64,000 bases of DNA, taken from positions 1 through 64,000 of the forward strand of contig CAYXGZ010000009.1 in NCBI GenBank assembly GCA_964464755.1, written 5' to 3'. The notes under the pieces were generated by a model. It made no database searches. It worked only from the letters and a program-made list of their open reading frames with translations, and was not told where the DNA came from. A program made the position numbers and the translations under genes. This document shows, piece after piece, positions 8,587 to 16,723 of this stretch. The stretch is from CAYXGZ01 sp964464755. Lineage in GTDB: Bacteria > Planctomycetota > MHYJ01 > JACPRB01. Within the stretch, counting starts at the first letter, position 1. Each line of letters opens with the position of its first letter.

Positions 8587-8610
8587 CCCGGGATCGGCGG
8601 TCGCGTGGAA

Positions 8611-8653
8611 CGATGTCCATCCACGCCGGGCCTTGACCGCTCGCGTTGGACAT
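8611..8653. repeat. Inverted repeat downstream of the 7972 gene
   Basis: GATGTCCA (8611-8618) and TGGACATC (8646-8653) form a perfect 8-bp inverted repeat around a 27-nt loop, in the non-coding stretch 8587-8837. No T-run follows, so a classic intrinsic terminator is unlikely; it may be chance or a protein site. Confidence 0.3.
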
Positions 8654-8662
8654 CAGGCGGCC

Positions 8663-8728
8663 CCGCCATCCGGCCCTCGGGTCGGTCCTCGAGCCCCGGG
8701 CCCTTCCCGGCTGGAACTCAAGCCGCCG
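8663..8728 (-). repeat. Interspersed repeat, copy A
   Basis: Read on the minus strand, this segment starts GGCTTGAGTTCCAGCCG and aligns over about 56 bp, with few mismatches, to 36381-36440. It is non-coding here and abuts the decayed 3' gene copy at 8736. Confidence 0.6.
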
Positions 8729-8735
8729 TTGATAG

Positions 8736-8834
8736 GGACGAGGTGCGGGTCTGGAAACTCGAGTTCGAGGCCGAGGTCGAGGGCTGCGGCGAGGTGAAGT
8801 AGCGGCTGAATCTGGTGGAGTAGCGGACGGCGCG
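8736..8834 (+). pseudogene. Decayed copy of the 3' end of the 6725 gene
   Basis: The first 28 bases (GGACGAGGTGCGGGTCTGGA and on) are identical to 7348-7375. The rest follows 7376-7470 with substitutions and a deletion of about 24 bp, still ending in a recognisable version of the last codons, stop and following GCGG(A/G)CGGCGCG. There is no start and there are in-frame stops, so it is a gene remnant. Confidence 0.8.
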
Positions 8835-8837
8835 GGA

Positions 8838-9284
8838 TCAACGAACCTGCCGGCGGGGCGACAACTTCAATTCCAGGGTGCGGGCCGGATCCTCCAGCCG
8901 GAACCTGAGCGTCAGCCCTCGGTCCGCGATCCGGCGGGCGAGCGCCCCGACGTCCCAATTCACCAGGTACAAGACGCCCACGGCGCCGCGGTCCCGGGAC
9001 TCGAAGGGAAGCGCCATCGGTCCGGTGCCGGGGTCGGCCTCCACGGCGACGAGCCGGGGCCCCATCGGAGCCGGGGAATTCCACACGTGCATATTGAAGA
9101 TGAATCTCCGGGACTCGATCTCGAGAGTCGGGCACGTCACGGAAACGCCCAAGGAGTCGGGGTCCATGAAGGACCCGCCGGAGGGAAGGAATTCCCACTC
9201 TTCCGGGGGAAGGAACTCGTACGTTTCGGGCCACCAGGTGCAGCCAACGAAGGCGACGAGCGCCACGCCCAGCTTTCGGACCAT
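8838..9284 (-). CDS. Small putative lipoprotein
   Basis: A 148-residue product with a short signal peptide and lipobox-like LVAFVGC (Cys 15), followed by a Trp/Pro/Glu-rich linker and a beta-rich region. Cleavage and lipidation would leave it attached to the inner or outer membrane. No known family is recognised. It ends 3 nt from the decayed gene copy and has GC lower than core genes. It stands alone: the next minus-strand gene ends at 9327, upstream of it, with a 42-nt gap that has no clear promoter, so the two could be cotranscribed. Confidence 0.6.
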   Translation of the reverse strand: MVRKLGVALVAFVGCTWWPETYEFLPPEEWEFLPSGGSFMDPDSLGVSVTCPTLEIESRRFIFNMHVWNSPAPMGPRLVAVEADPGTGPMALPFESRDRGAVGVLYLVNWDVGALARRIADRGLTLRFRLEDPARTLELKLSPRRQVR

Positions 9285-9326
9285 GCGAACGCTCCGTCGC
9301 CAGGTGCCCGTGGCCCGCCCGCCCCC

Positions 9327-10658
9327 CTACTTCAGCGGCCCGTAGCCGAAGACGTCGCTGGCGCCGTTGTTGTCGCTGAGGACCTGCGTCGTCGCGTCGG
9401 CGTGCCAGAACACCCAGCGGCCGTCGGGCGAGAGGCTCGGCGTCGGGAAGAAGAGCAGCGACCCGCCGGGCGGCACGACCGACTTCGACGCGGCGATCGA
9501 CCCGCCCTGCATGTCGCGCACCCAGATCTGGATGTCGGTCAGGTCGAGGGTGATCCCCGAGTAGACGACGAAGCGCCCGTCGTCCGACACCCGCGTCTGG
9601 TCGCCGTCGGCCGGCCCGAAGAGGGCGAACATGAACATGTCGGAGGCCACGAGCGTCGTGGTCGGGCTGCCGCCCCGGGCCCTCAGGAGCACGGGGAACC
9701 TCGCGTTCGGGAGGTCCGCGGCGCCCAGGTTGCCGCCCTGGAAGGCGAAGCAGACGTAGGTCCCGTCGCGCGAGACCGCCGGCGAGGTGCAGTGGTTGTC
9801 CGCCACCGCCCCGGCCGCCCCGGTGTCGCGGGACACCAGCTCCGTCGTGCTGCCGTCCGTCGCCGAGATGAAGATCTGCCGGAAGCCCCCCGTCGCGTCG
9901 GCCGTCAGGGTGGTCGCGCGGGACCGGTAGACCACGAAGTTCCCGTCCCCGGAGATCATCGGGTTCTCGGACGCCAGGTTTCCCGGGGTCGCCGGCGCGC
10001 CGTCGGCGTGCGAGATCAGCGTCACCGGCGGCGGGTTGCCCCCGTTGAAGTCCGCGACGTAGATCTGGCGCGCGCCGTTCGAGGGGGCGCCGAGGTTGCT
10101 GGCGGTGCTCTCGAAGGCGACCTTCATCCCGTCGTCCGAGACCGTCGCATTCGCGACGTCGCCGTCCGGCCAGGCGTAGTTCGGGAACACGGCGTCCATG
10201 ACCCGCGTGACCCGGTCGAAGCGGAACGCGTTCGAGGTCGAGTACGGGAGCGCGCTGCCCCCCGTCATGTCGCCGAAGCTGGTGAAGACGACGTAGCGCC
10301 CGTCCCTCGAGATCGACGGGAAGTCGCAGTCGGCGGCGCTGTCCGGGTAGCTGAACTGGTCCATCCGCGTGATGTTCTCGGTCGTGTCGAGCACGCGGTC
10401 GCGGACGAAGACCTCGCGGACCTTGCCGAGGCAGGGCGCGAGGTTGGTCGAGCGGGAGGTGAAGGCGACGTAGCGCCCGTCGGCCGAGGACGAGGAGAAG
10501 TAGCTCGCCCCGTTCGCGTCCGTCGTGTTCTTGGCGATCGAGACGCGGAAGGCCGTCGGCCCCGGCTCGGCGTCGCCGAGGTTGTCGTCGCAGCTGGAGC
10601 CGCCGGTCAGGCCGAAGGCGGCGGCGGCGAGGACGATCGCGCGGAGGGCGTTCTTCAT
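9327..10658 (-). CDS. TolB/PD40-like beta-propeller lipoprotein
   Basis: A 443-residue exported protein whose signal peptide ends near GGSSCDD (Cys about 23). The mature part has about six repeats of the type SSSSADGRYVAFTSRSTNL, ISRDGRYVVFTSFGD, VSDDGMKVAFESTASNLGAP and LSPDGRWVFWHADA. These are the WD40-like PD40 blades found in TolB and related periplasmic or surface propellers. They normally bind proteins or peptides; no catalytic residues are evident. The start ATG lies only 7 nt after the stop of the FadL-like gene upstream, so the two are one transcription unit. Confidence 0.85.
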   Translation of the reverse strand: MKNALRAIVLAAAAFGLTGGSSCDDNLGDAEPGPTAFRVSIAKNTTDANGASYFSSSSADGRYVAFTSRSTNLAPCLGKVREVFVRDRVLDTTENITRMDQFSYPDSAADCDFPSISRDGRYVVFTSFGDMTGGSALPYSTSNAFRFDRVTRVMDAVFPNYAWPDGDVANATVSDDGMKVAFESTASNLGAPSNGARQIYVADFNGGNPPPVTLISHADGAPATPGNLASENPMISGDGNFVVYRSRATTLTADATGGFRQIFISATDGSTTELVSRDTGAAGAVADNHCTSPAVSRDGTYVCFAFQGGNLGAADLPNARFPVLLRARGGSPTTTLVASDMFMFALFGPADGDQTRVSDDGRFVVYSGITLDLTDIQIWVRDMQGGSIAASKSVVPPGGSLLFFPTPSLSPDGRWVFWHADATTQVLSDNNGASDVFGYGPLK

Positions 10659-10665
10659 GTTGGCC

Positions 10666-11835
10666 TCACAGCTCGAACGTGAAGGAAACGGCCAGGTTGG
10701 AGGAGTCCCCCCCGACGTCGAAGCCGGCGTCGACGAGCCAGGACTTCCCCTTCTCGTCGGTGATGGCGAGCCCGAAGCCCAGGGTCACGATGTTGAACTC
10801 GCCGGCGTCGGTGTCGAGCAGCAGCTTGAAGTTGCTCGTCATCGGCAGGTCGTCCGGGTCCTCCCAGGGCGCCTGGAAGCGGCGGTAGCCGAGGCGGGGG
10901 AAGAACGCGACCTTTTCCGAGAGGCGGATCCGGTACTCGCCGCCCAGCGAGTAGTTCAGCGCGTTGCGGAACTCGGGGTGGCCGAGGAACGCGGGCTTCT
11001 CGGCCGTCTCGCTCCATTCCACCCACTGGAAGTCCACCGTGAGGCGCAGCGGGTACTTGTCCGCGAGGTAGGCCGTGAGGCCGACGTTCAGCTGGTTGGG
11101 CATGTCGAACGCGGGCATGATCTCGGGGTCGATGTTGAAGTGCCAGCGGATGGTGCTCTGGTACGCGAGGCCGAAGTTGATCTTCAGGTTCTCGGTGTTG
11201 TCGTAGACGCCGAGGAGGACGCCCAGGCCGTAGCCCGGCGCCGTGGCGTTGCCGCTGGCGGAGGTGCTGGAGTCGAAGCTCCAGCGCTCGTAGCCCGCGT
11301 CGAGGCCCAGGCCGACGGAGAGGTGCGTGAAGGCGCCCGCCTCGCGCAGCCGGAAGTCCTTGGCGAACGCGATGCGGAAGCGGCTGAAGGACTCCTCGAC
11401 GTTCGTGTCGGGCGAGGACGGCGCCTGGAGGGGGTCCTCGAGGCGGTCGAAGCTGTAGCTCAGGTGGAAGGGGCGCGCGTAGCAGACGCCGATGGCGGCG
11501 GGCGACTCGGGCGTGCCGACCTGGAAGACGACGCCGAGGTAGGACGGGATGAAGGCCGGGTCGACGAAGGTGGAGAAGCCGCCGGCCGAGGTCTCGACCG
11601 TCGAGCCCGTCGACTCGACGTTCAGCGGGTAGGTCGTGTAGGTCTGGTAGCTGAGGGCGAGCGCGCTGGGCTGGGTGGCGATGCCCGCCGGGTTGAGCCA
11701 GATGGAGACGGGGTCGTCCTCGAACGCGGTGTAGCTGCCGCCCATGGCCTTGGTGCGGGCGCCGAGTTGCTGGTCCTGGGCCCACGCCGGAGCCGCGGCG
11801 GCGAAGACCAGGCCGACGGCGATGATGACTCTCAC
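10666..11835 (-). CDS. FadL/OmpP1-type outer-membrane protein
   Basis: The 389-residue protein has a signal peptide ending APAWA, then QLGARTKAMGGSYTAFEDDP and SIWLNPAGIATQPSALALSY. These match the N-terminal region of the OMPP1/FadL/TodX and UPF0164 families (the NPAG motif of the hatch domain). The remainder alternates as beta strands and ends SFTFEL. It should form an outer-membrane barrel, in known members a channel for hydrophobic compounds; the substrate here is unknown. GTG at 11835 is chosen because GGGGGAGGG precedes it. It is the first gene of a two-gene unit with the propeller lipoprotein. Confidence 0.85.
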   Translation of the reverse strand: MRVIIAVGLVFAAAAPAWAQDQQLGARTKAMGGSYTAFEDDPVSIWLNPAGIATQPSALALSYQTYTTYPLNVESTGSTVETSAGGFSTFVDPAFIPSYLGVVFQVGTPESPAAIGVCYARPFHLSYSFDRLEDPLQAPSSPDTNVEESFSRFRIAFAKDFRLREAGAFTHLSVGLGLDAGYERWSFDSSTSASGNATAPGYGLGVLLGVYDNTENLKINFGLAYQSTIRWHFNIDPEIMPAFDMPNQLNVGLTAYLADKYPLRLTVDFQWVEWSETAEKPAFLGHPEFRNALNYSLGGEYRIRLSEKVAFFPRLGYRRFQAPWEDPDDLPMTSNFKLLLDTDAGEFNIVTLGFGLAITDEKGKSWLVDAGFDVGGDSSNLAVSFTFEL

Positions 11836-11911
11836 GCGCCCTCCCCCAATGTCCGATGGAGTTTACCCAAGGGAGGGCTCCGGGCCAAGATCCGGGCGGG
11901 AAGCTCTCGAA

Positions 11912-12292
11912 CTACTTCCCGTCGATCAGCCGCAGGCAGGCGCTCTCGAAGGCGATCTCGCGGGCCACCTCGAGGCGGCGGTCGATGGCCACCCCGAACG
12001 GCAGCTTCAGCAGCTCCGCGTCGCGCGCCGTGTTCAGGTCGAGCCGGGCCTGCACCTGCACCCGCAGCGCGCGGCGGCTCTCGGGGCTCACCCGGTCGAA
12101 CACCGTGTGCTTCCAGTACTCCAGCCGCCCGTCCACGTCCTCCTGGCCGACCGCCGTCTTCACCTCGAAGGCCTTGGGGACGACCACCGACGCCGCGTCG
12201 TCGCGCCGCTCGGGCTCCGACGACCGACCGGTCCCGCAGGCCGACAGCACGGCCAGCGCGGCCAGCGCGGCCGCGAACGCGATGAGTTTCAT
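11912..12292 (-). CDS. Small lipoprotein
   Basis: A 126-residue lipoprotein with classic signal MKLIAFAAALAALAVLSACG (Cys 19). The mature part is mostly helical and acidic/basic mixed (ESRRALRVQVQARLDLNTAR), with no known domain. It is transcribed back-to-back with mutS from overlapping promoter regions. The ATG lies 8 nt after its -10 box without a ribosome-binding site, so its mRNA is probably leaderless. Confidence 0.75.
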   Translation of the reverse strand: MKLIAFAAALAALAVLSACGTGRSSEPERRDDAASVVVPKAFEVKTAVGQEDVDGRLEYWKHTVFDRVSPESRRALRVQVQARLDLNTARDAELLKLPFGVAIDRRLEVAREIAFESACLRLIDGK

Positions 12293-12300
12293 GAAGTCCG

Positions 12301-12330
12301 AGCCTACCCCCCGCCCGCCCCGGCGGTCAA
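12301..12330 (-). promoter_or_regulatory. Promoter of the 12292 lipoprotein gene
   Basis: On the minus strand TTGACC (12325-12330), 18-bp spacer, TAGGCT (12301-12306). Only 2 bp separate this -35 from the mutS -35 candidate, so polymerases at the two promoters would compete. Confidence 0.6.
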
Positions 12331-12332
12331 GC

Positions 12333-12362
12333 TTGCCGCCCCCTCGAGGGCGGACCTATACT
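12333..12362 (+). promoter_or_regulatory. mutS promoter
   Basis: TTGCCG (12333-12338), 18-bp spacer, TATACT (12357-12362). The mutS ATG follows after 8 nt with no Shine-Dalgarno site. Confidence 0.65.
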
Positions 12363-12370
12363 CCCGCCCC

Positions 12371-14977
12371 ATGGCGACGCCCCTCATGGAGCAGTACCTC
12401 GAGCTCAAGAAGGCCCACCGGGGCGAGATCCTCCTCTTCCGCCTCGGCGACTTCTACGAGATGTTCTACGAGGACGCCGAGACCGCCAGCAAGACCCTCG
12501 GCCTCGTCCTCACGAGCCGCGCCAAGGGCGAGGGCCGCATCCCCATGTGCGGCTTCCCCCACCACTCGTCGCAGAACTACATCAACCGCCTCCTCAAGGC
12601 CGGCCTCCGCGTCGCCGTCTGCGAGCAGATGGAGGACCCCGAGGAGGCCGAGGGCGTCGTCGAGCGCGCCGTCGTCCGCGTCATCACCCCCGGCACCCTC
12701 GTCGAGGAGTCCATCCTCGAGGAGAAGCGCCCCAACTGGCTCGCCGCGATCGTCCCCGGCCCGGACCGCACCGGCCTCGCCTGGGTCGACACCTCCACCG
12801 GCCGCTTCGTCCTGCGCGAGCTCGCCCCCGCGGGCCTCGCCGACGAGCTCTCCCGCCTCCGCCCCGCCGAGACCCTCGTCGCGGAGTCCGCGCCCCCGGA
12901 CCTCGCCGAGCGCGTCCGCCAGTCGGGCGGCGGCATCGTCACGCCCTGGCGCGACTGGAACTTCGACGAGCGCACCGGCCGCGAGGCCCTGATGGAGCAG
13001 CTCGGGGTCGCCACGCTGAAGGCCTTCGGCGTCGACGCCCTGCCCCTCGGCCTCGCCGCCGCGGGCGCGATCCTCACCTACCTCAAGGACACCCAGAAGG
13101 GCCCGCTGCGCCACCTCTCGAGGGTCGAGGCCTTCGAGGAGGGCGGGCGGATGACGCTCGACGCCCAGACCCAGGCGGCCCTCGAGCTCGACCGCACCTC
13201 CGGCGGCGACCGCGCGGGCTCGCTGCTCGGCACGATCGACCGCAGCGCGACCGGCCCCGGCGCCCGCCTGCTCGCGGACTGGCTCTCCGCCCCGCTGACC
13301 GAGCTCGCCGCGATCCGCGCCCGCCACGACGCCGTGGGCGAGCTCCTCGCCGACCCGCGCCGGCGCGACGACCTCTCCGCCGAGCTCGCGAAGACCTGCG
13401 ACCTCGAGCGCGTCCTGGCCCGCGTCGGCACCGGCCGGGCCCACGCGCGGGACCTCGCCGCGCTCCGCGCGACGCTCCAGCTCCTCCCCGGGATCCGCCG
13501 CCGCCTCGAGGGCCTCGCCGCGCCGCGCCTCAAGGAGCTGCGCAAGGCGATCAACGAGCACGCCGCCGAGCGCCAGCTCCTCGAGAAGGCCCTCGTGGAC
13601 GAGCCGCCGCACGCGCTCGCGGACGGCGGGCTGATCCGCCCCGGCCACGACGAGGAGCTCGACCGCATCCGCGGCATCGCGAGCGGCGGCAAGGACTTCC
13701 TCGCCGAACTCGAGCGCCGCGAGGCGAAGCGCAGCGGCATCCCCTCGCTCAAGGTCGGCTACAACAAGATCTTCGGGTTCTACCTCGAGATCACGAACGT
13801 CCACGCGCAGAAGGTGCCCGCGGACTACATCCGCAAGCAGACGCTCAAGAACGCCGAGCGCTACATCACGCCCGAGCTCAAGGAGCACGAGACGACCGTC
13901 CTCAACGCGGACGGCGCCGCGAAGAAGCGCGAGCTGGAGCTCTTCGGCGCGGTCCGGGAGCGGATCGCGGGCTCCATCTCCTCGCTCCAGGCGACGGCGC
14001 GGGCCCTGGCCGAGGCCGACGCGCTGTCCGCGCTGGCCGCCGCGGCCCGCGAGCGGGATTGGGTCCGGCCCGAGCTGACCGACGGGACGGAGTTCGAGAT
14101 CAAGGACGGCCGGCACCCCGTGCTCGAACGCCTGCGGCCGGACAAGTTCGTCCCGAACGACGTCGTGCTCGGCGGCGACACCCGCGTGCTGCTGATCACC
14201 GGCCCGAACATGGCGGGCAANNNNNNNNNNAAGTCCACCTACCTGCGGCAGGCGGCCCTGCTCGCGCTGCTCGCGCAGGCCGGGTCCTTCGTCCCCGCGG
14301 CCTCGGCGCGGATCGGCGTCGTCGACCGCATCTTCGCCCGGGTCGGGGCCAGCGACGACCTCACGCGCAACGCCTCGACGTTCATGGTCGAGATGACGGA
14401 GACGGCGAACATCCTGCACCACGCGACGGCGCGGAGCCTGCTCATCCTCGACGAGATCGGCCGCGGCACGAGCACCTTCGACGGCGTGTCGATCGCCTGG
14501 GCCGTCGTCGAGCACCTGCACGACAAGGTGAAGGCGCGGACGCTGTTCGCGACGCACTACCACGAGCTCACGGAGCTCGCGCGGACGCTGAAGGGCGTGC
14601 GGAACCTGCACGTCGCGGTGCGCGAGTGGGGCGACCAGGTCCTCTTCCTGCACAAGATCCTGGAGGGCCCGACGGACCGCAGCTACGGCATCCACGTGGC
14701 CCGGCTGGCCGGGCTTCCGCGCGAGGTCATCGACCGCTCGAAGGCGATCCTGGCCGGGCTGGAGGCTCTGACGCTCGCGGAGGGGGACCGACCGCGCCTG
14801 GCGGCCCGCAAGCCGCGCAAGGGCGACCTGCTCCAGCAGAGCCTCTTCGCGCCCGCCGCGCCGGGGCCGTCGGCCGTCGAGGAGGCGCTGCGCGCCCTCG
14901 ACGTCAACGCCCTCACGCCCGTGCAGGCCCTCGCGAAGCTCGCCGAGCTCGTCGAGAAGTCGAAGCGGAAGCCCTGA
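12371..14977 (+). CDS. mutS: DNA mismatch repair protein MutS
   Basis: MutS binds mispaired bases and starts mismatch repair. The product is about 864 residues, a normal length. The N-terminal mismatch-binding motif is GDFYEMFY (residues 26-33), and [14 protein letters not shown] before it matches the family start. The connector, core (clamp) and ATPase domains follow in order: GPNMAG...KSTYLRQ is the Walker A region, [16 protein letters not shown] the Walker B/signature, and FATHYHEL the His switch. A run of 10 Ns (14221-14230) breaks the Walker A. Sequence on both sides repeats AA, and removing the Ns plus one AA restores GPNMAGKSTYLRQ exactly, so the gap is an assembly join. The last 65 bp overlap the convergent subtilase gene. 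Confidence 0.97.
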   Translation: MATPLMEQYLELKKAHRGEILLFRLGDFYEMFYEDAETASKTLGLVLTSRAKGEGRIPMCGFPHHSSQNYINRLLKAGLRVAVCEQMEDPEEAEGVVERAVVRVITPGTLVEESILEEKRPNWLAAIVPGPDRTGLAWVDTSTGRFVLRELAPAGLADELSRLRPAETLVAESAPPDLAERVRQSGGGIVTPWRDWNFDERTGREALMEQLGVATLKAFGVDALPLGLAAAGAILTYLKDTQKGPLRHLSRVEAFEEGGRMTLDAQTQAALELDRTSGGDRAGSLLGTIDRSATGPGARLLADWLSAPLTELAAIRARHDAVGELLADPRRRDDLSAELAKTCDLERVLARVGTGRAHARDLAALRATLQLLPGIRRRLEGLAAPRLKELRKAINEHAAERQLLEKALVDEPPHALADGGLIRPGHDEELDRIRGIASGGKDFLAELERREAKRSGIPSLKVGYNKIFGFYLEITNVHAQKVPADYIRKQTLKNAERYITPELKEHETTVLNADGAAKKRELELFGAVRERIAGSISSLQATARALAEADALSALAAAARERDWVRPELTDGTEFEIKDGRHPVLERLRPDKFVPNDVVLGGDTRVLLITGPNMAGXXXXKSTYLRQAALLALLAQAGSFVPAASARIGVVDRIFARVGASDDLTRNASTFMVEMTETANILHHATARSLLILDEIGRGTSTFDGVSIAWAVVEHLHDKVKARTLFATHYHELTELARTLKGVRNLHVAVREWGDQVLFLHKILEGPTDRSYGIHVARLAGLPREVIDRSKAILAGLEALTLAEGDRPRLAARKPRKGDLLQQSLFAPAAPGPSAVEEALRALDVNALTPVQALAKLAELVEKSKRKP
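14221..14230. other. Assembly gap (10 N)
   Basis: The bases before the gap end GGGCAA and those after begin AAGTCC. Joining them with a 2-nt overlap gives GGCAAGTCC (Gly-Lys-Ser), the expected MutS Walker A, so probably no sequence is missing. Confidence 0.9.
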
Positions 14978-16670
14978 TCCGCCGGAACGCCCAGAGCAGG
15001 CCCAGCGGCAGCAGCAGGTCCAGGCCCACCGAGCCGCACTTCCCGCCCCCGCCCGACGACCCGCCGCTCGCCGGCGTAGGCGGAGGCGCGGGGCTGGTCC
15101 GCTCGATCGTCCGCACCGCGGTGGCGACCTGCCCCTGGTCGTCCGTCGCCGTCACCTCGATCCGGTTCTCCCCGACCGCCAGCGGCACGGTCGCGCTCCA
15201 CGTCGCGGTGCCCGAGGCCGTGCCCGTCGCGCCCGTCGCGACGTTGAGCCACGTCACCGTCGCCACGCCGCCGTCCGCGTCGCTCGCCGTCCCCTCCAGG
15301 GCCGCGACCGTCGACGACGTCGTCCCGTCCGCGCCGGGCACGGTGATCGCGACGGCCGGATCCGAGCCCGCGAGGGCGCCGGCGAGGTCGAGGCGGCCGC
15401 CCGTGACGCAATAACCCGAGAGCTCCGGCAGCGGGTCCGCGGAGGAGAGCACGCGCGCCTTCACTTGCGCGGCGGTCAGCGTCGGGTACGCGGCCCAGAC
15501 GAGCGCGCAGGCGCCCGCCACGTGCGGCGCGGCCATCGAGGTGCCCGTCATGTTGTAGTAGAGGCCCATCGGGAAGGTCGAGTGGACGTCGACGCCGGGA
15601 GCTCCGAGGTCCACCGAGGTCGCGCCGTAGTTCGTCGAGGTCCAGCGGCCGTCCGCCGACGTCGTCGCCGCGACCGTGATGATCGAGTCCAGCGTGTCGC
15701 AGGACGGGTAGATCGGGGCCGCGTCCGTGTCGGCCGCGCTGTTGCCCGCCGCCGCGATGAAGAGGCCGCCCGCGGCCTCGGAGGCCGCGATCGCGTCGTG
15801 CAGGGACTGCGACCAGGCGCCCACGCCCCAGGAGTTGCTCGTCAGCTTCGCGCCCGCCCAGCGCGCGTAATCGATTCCCTGCACCGCCGAGGAGACGGGC
15901 ACGCCCCAGGAGGAGGTCACGACCTTCACGACCACGATCTCGACGTCCCAGCAGACGCCGGTGACGCCGAGCGCGTTGTTGCCGATCGCGCCGAGGATGC
16001 CCGTGACGTGCGTGCCGTGGCCGAAGGGGTCCATCGGGTCCGGGTCGCCGTCGCCGAAGTCCCAGCCGCGCACGTCGTCGACGTAGCCGTTGCCGTCGTC
16101 GTCGATCCCGTTTCCGGGCGTCTCGCCCGCGTTCGTCCAGAGGTTGCCCGCGAGGTCGGCGTGGTTGTAGTCGCAGCCCGTGTCGAGCACCGCGACGCGG
16201 ACCGTCGCGCTGCCGGTGTGCACGTCCCACGCGGCCGGGCCGCCGATCGCCGTCATCCCCCACTGCTGCGCGTAGCGCGGGTCGTTCGGGACCCCGAGCA
16301 GCTCCATCACGAAGTCGGGCTCGGCGTACAGGACCTCCGGGCGGGCCCGGAGCTCGGCGATCGCGGAGGCGGTGGGATCGACGCCGCGCTCGAGGTCGGC
16401 GCGCACGCGGTCGAGCGGGACCTCGAGGAGGACGAGGCCGGGGCTCGAGAGCCGCTCGCGGAGCGGGAAGCCGAGCGAGGCCGGGTCGGTCCCGGGCCGC
16501 AGCTTCGCGAGGACGTGGTCGGCGATCCAGGTGCTGCGGACGGCGCCGGAGGCGTCGCGGGCCTCGAGGACGTGGGGGTGGCGGCCGCCCTTCTCGACGA
16601 GGACGAGGCCGCCGGAGCCGGGCCAGAGCAGGGGTGCCAGCAGCAGGAGGAGGGTCGGGCGGAAGAGCAT
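14913..16670 (-). CDS. Secreted subtilase (S8 peptidase) with C-terminal sorting signal
   Basis: A 585-residue serine protease. After the signal peptide ([15 protein letters not shown]) and an I9-like prodomain (about residues 25-135) comes the catalytic triad: Asp in [12 protein letters not shown], His in [10 protein letters not shown] and Ser in [14 protein letters not shown], with the oxyanion Asn in [10 protein letters not shown]. An Ig-like module follows (about 430-530). The C terminus has Pro/Gly/Ser linker, GGGGKCGS, a hydrophobic helix and an Arg-rich tail. This tripartite arrangement resembles the GlyGly/MYXO-type CTERM signals that anchor or route surface proteins. It is divergent from the kinase at 16724, and its last codons lie antisense to the 3' end of mutS. 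Confidence 0.9.
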   Translation of the reverse strand: MLFRPTLLLLLAPLLWPGSGGLVLVEKGGRHPHVLEARDASGAVRSTWIADHVLAKLRPGTDPASLGFPLRERLSSPGLVLLEVPLDRVRADLERGVDPTASAIAELRARPEVLYAEPDFVMELLGVPNDPRYAQQWGMTAIGGPAAWDVHTGSATVRVAVLDTGCDYNHADLAGNLWTNAGETPGNGIDDDGNGYVDDVRGWDFGDGDPDPMDPFGHGTHVTGILGAIGNNALGVTGVCWDVEIVVVKVVTSSWGVPVSSAVQGIDYARWAGAKLTSNSWGVGAWSQSLHDAIAASEAAGGLFIAAAGNSAADTDAAPIYPSCDTLDSIITVAATTSADGRWTSTNYGATSVDLGAPGVDVHSTFPMGLYYNMTGTSMAAPHVAGACALVWAAYPTLTAAQVKARVLSSADPLPELSGYCVTGGRLDLAGALAGSDPAVAITVPGADGTTSSTVAALEGTASDADGGVATVTWLNVATGATGTASGTATWSATVPLAVGENRIEVTATDDQGQVATAVRTIERTSPAPPPTPASGGSSGGGGKCGSVGLDLLLPLGLLWAFRRIRASASTSRRARRASRGPARA

Positions 16671-16708
16671 CCGTTCCCCTTACGGAATGCCGTTTTGAAT
16701 CCATGAGC

Positions 16709-16714
16709 TATAAT
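16709..16714 (+). promoter_or_regulatory. -10 box of the 16724 kinase gene
   Basis: A consensus TATAAT lies 9 nt before the ATG; no ribosome-binding site intervenes. No good -35 hexamer is seen at the standard spacing, so an extended or activator-dependent promoter is possible. Confidence 0.55.
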
Positions 16715-16723
16715 CGCCGGCCG

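Noticed and set aside
12547..15414. Long second frame across mutS
   Set aside because: Low-complexity Arg/Pro translation of the true gene's third codon positions.
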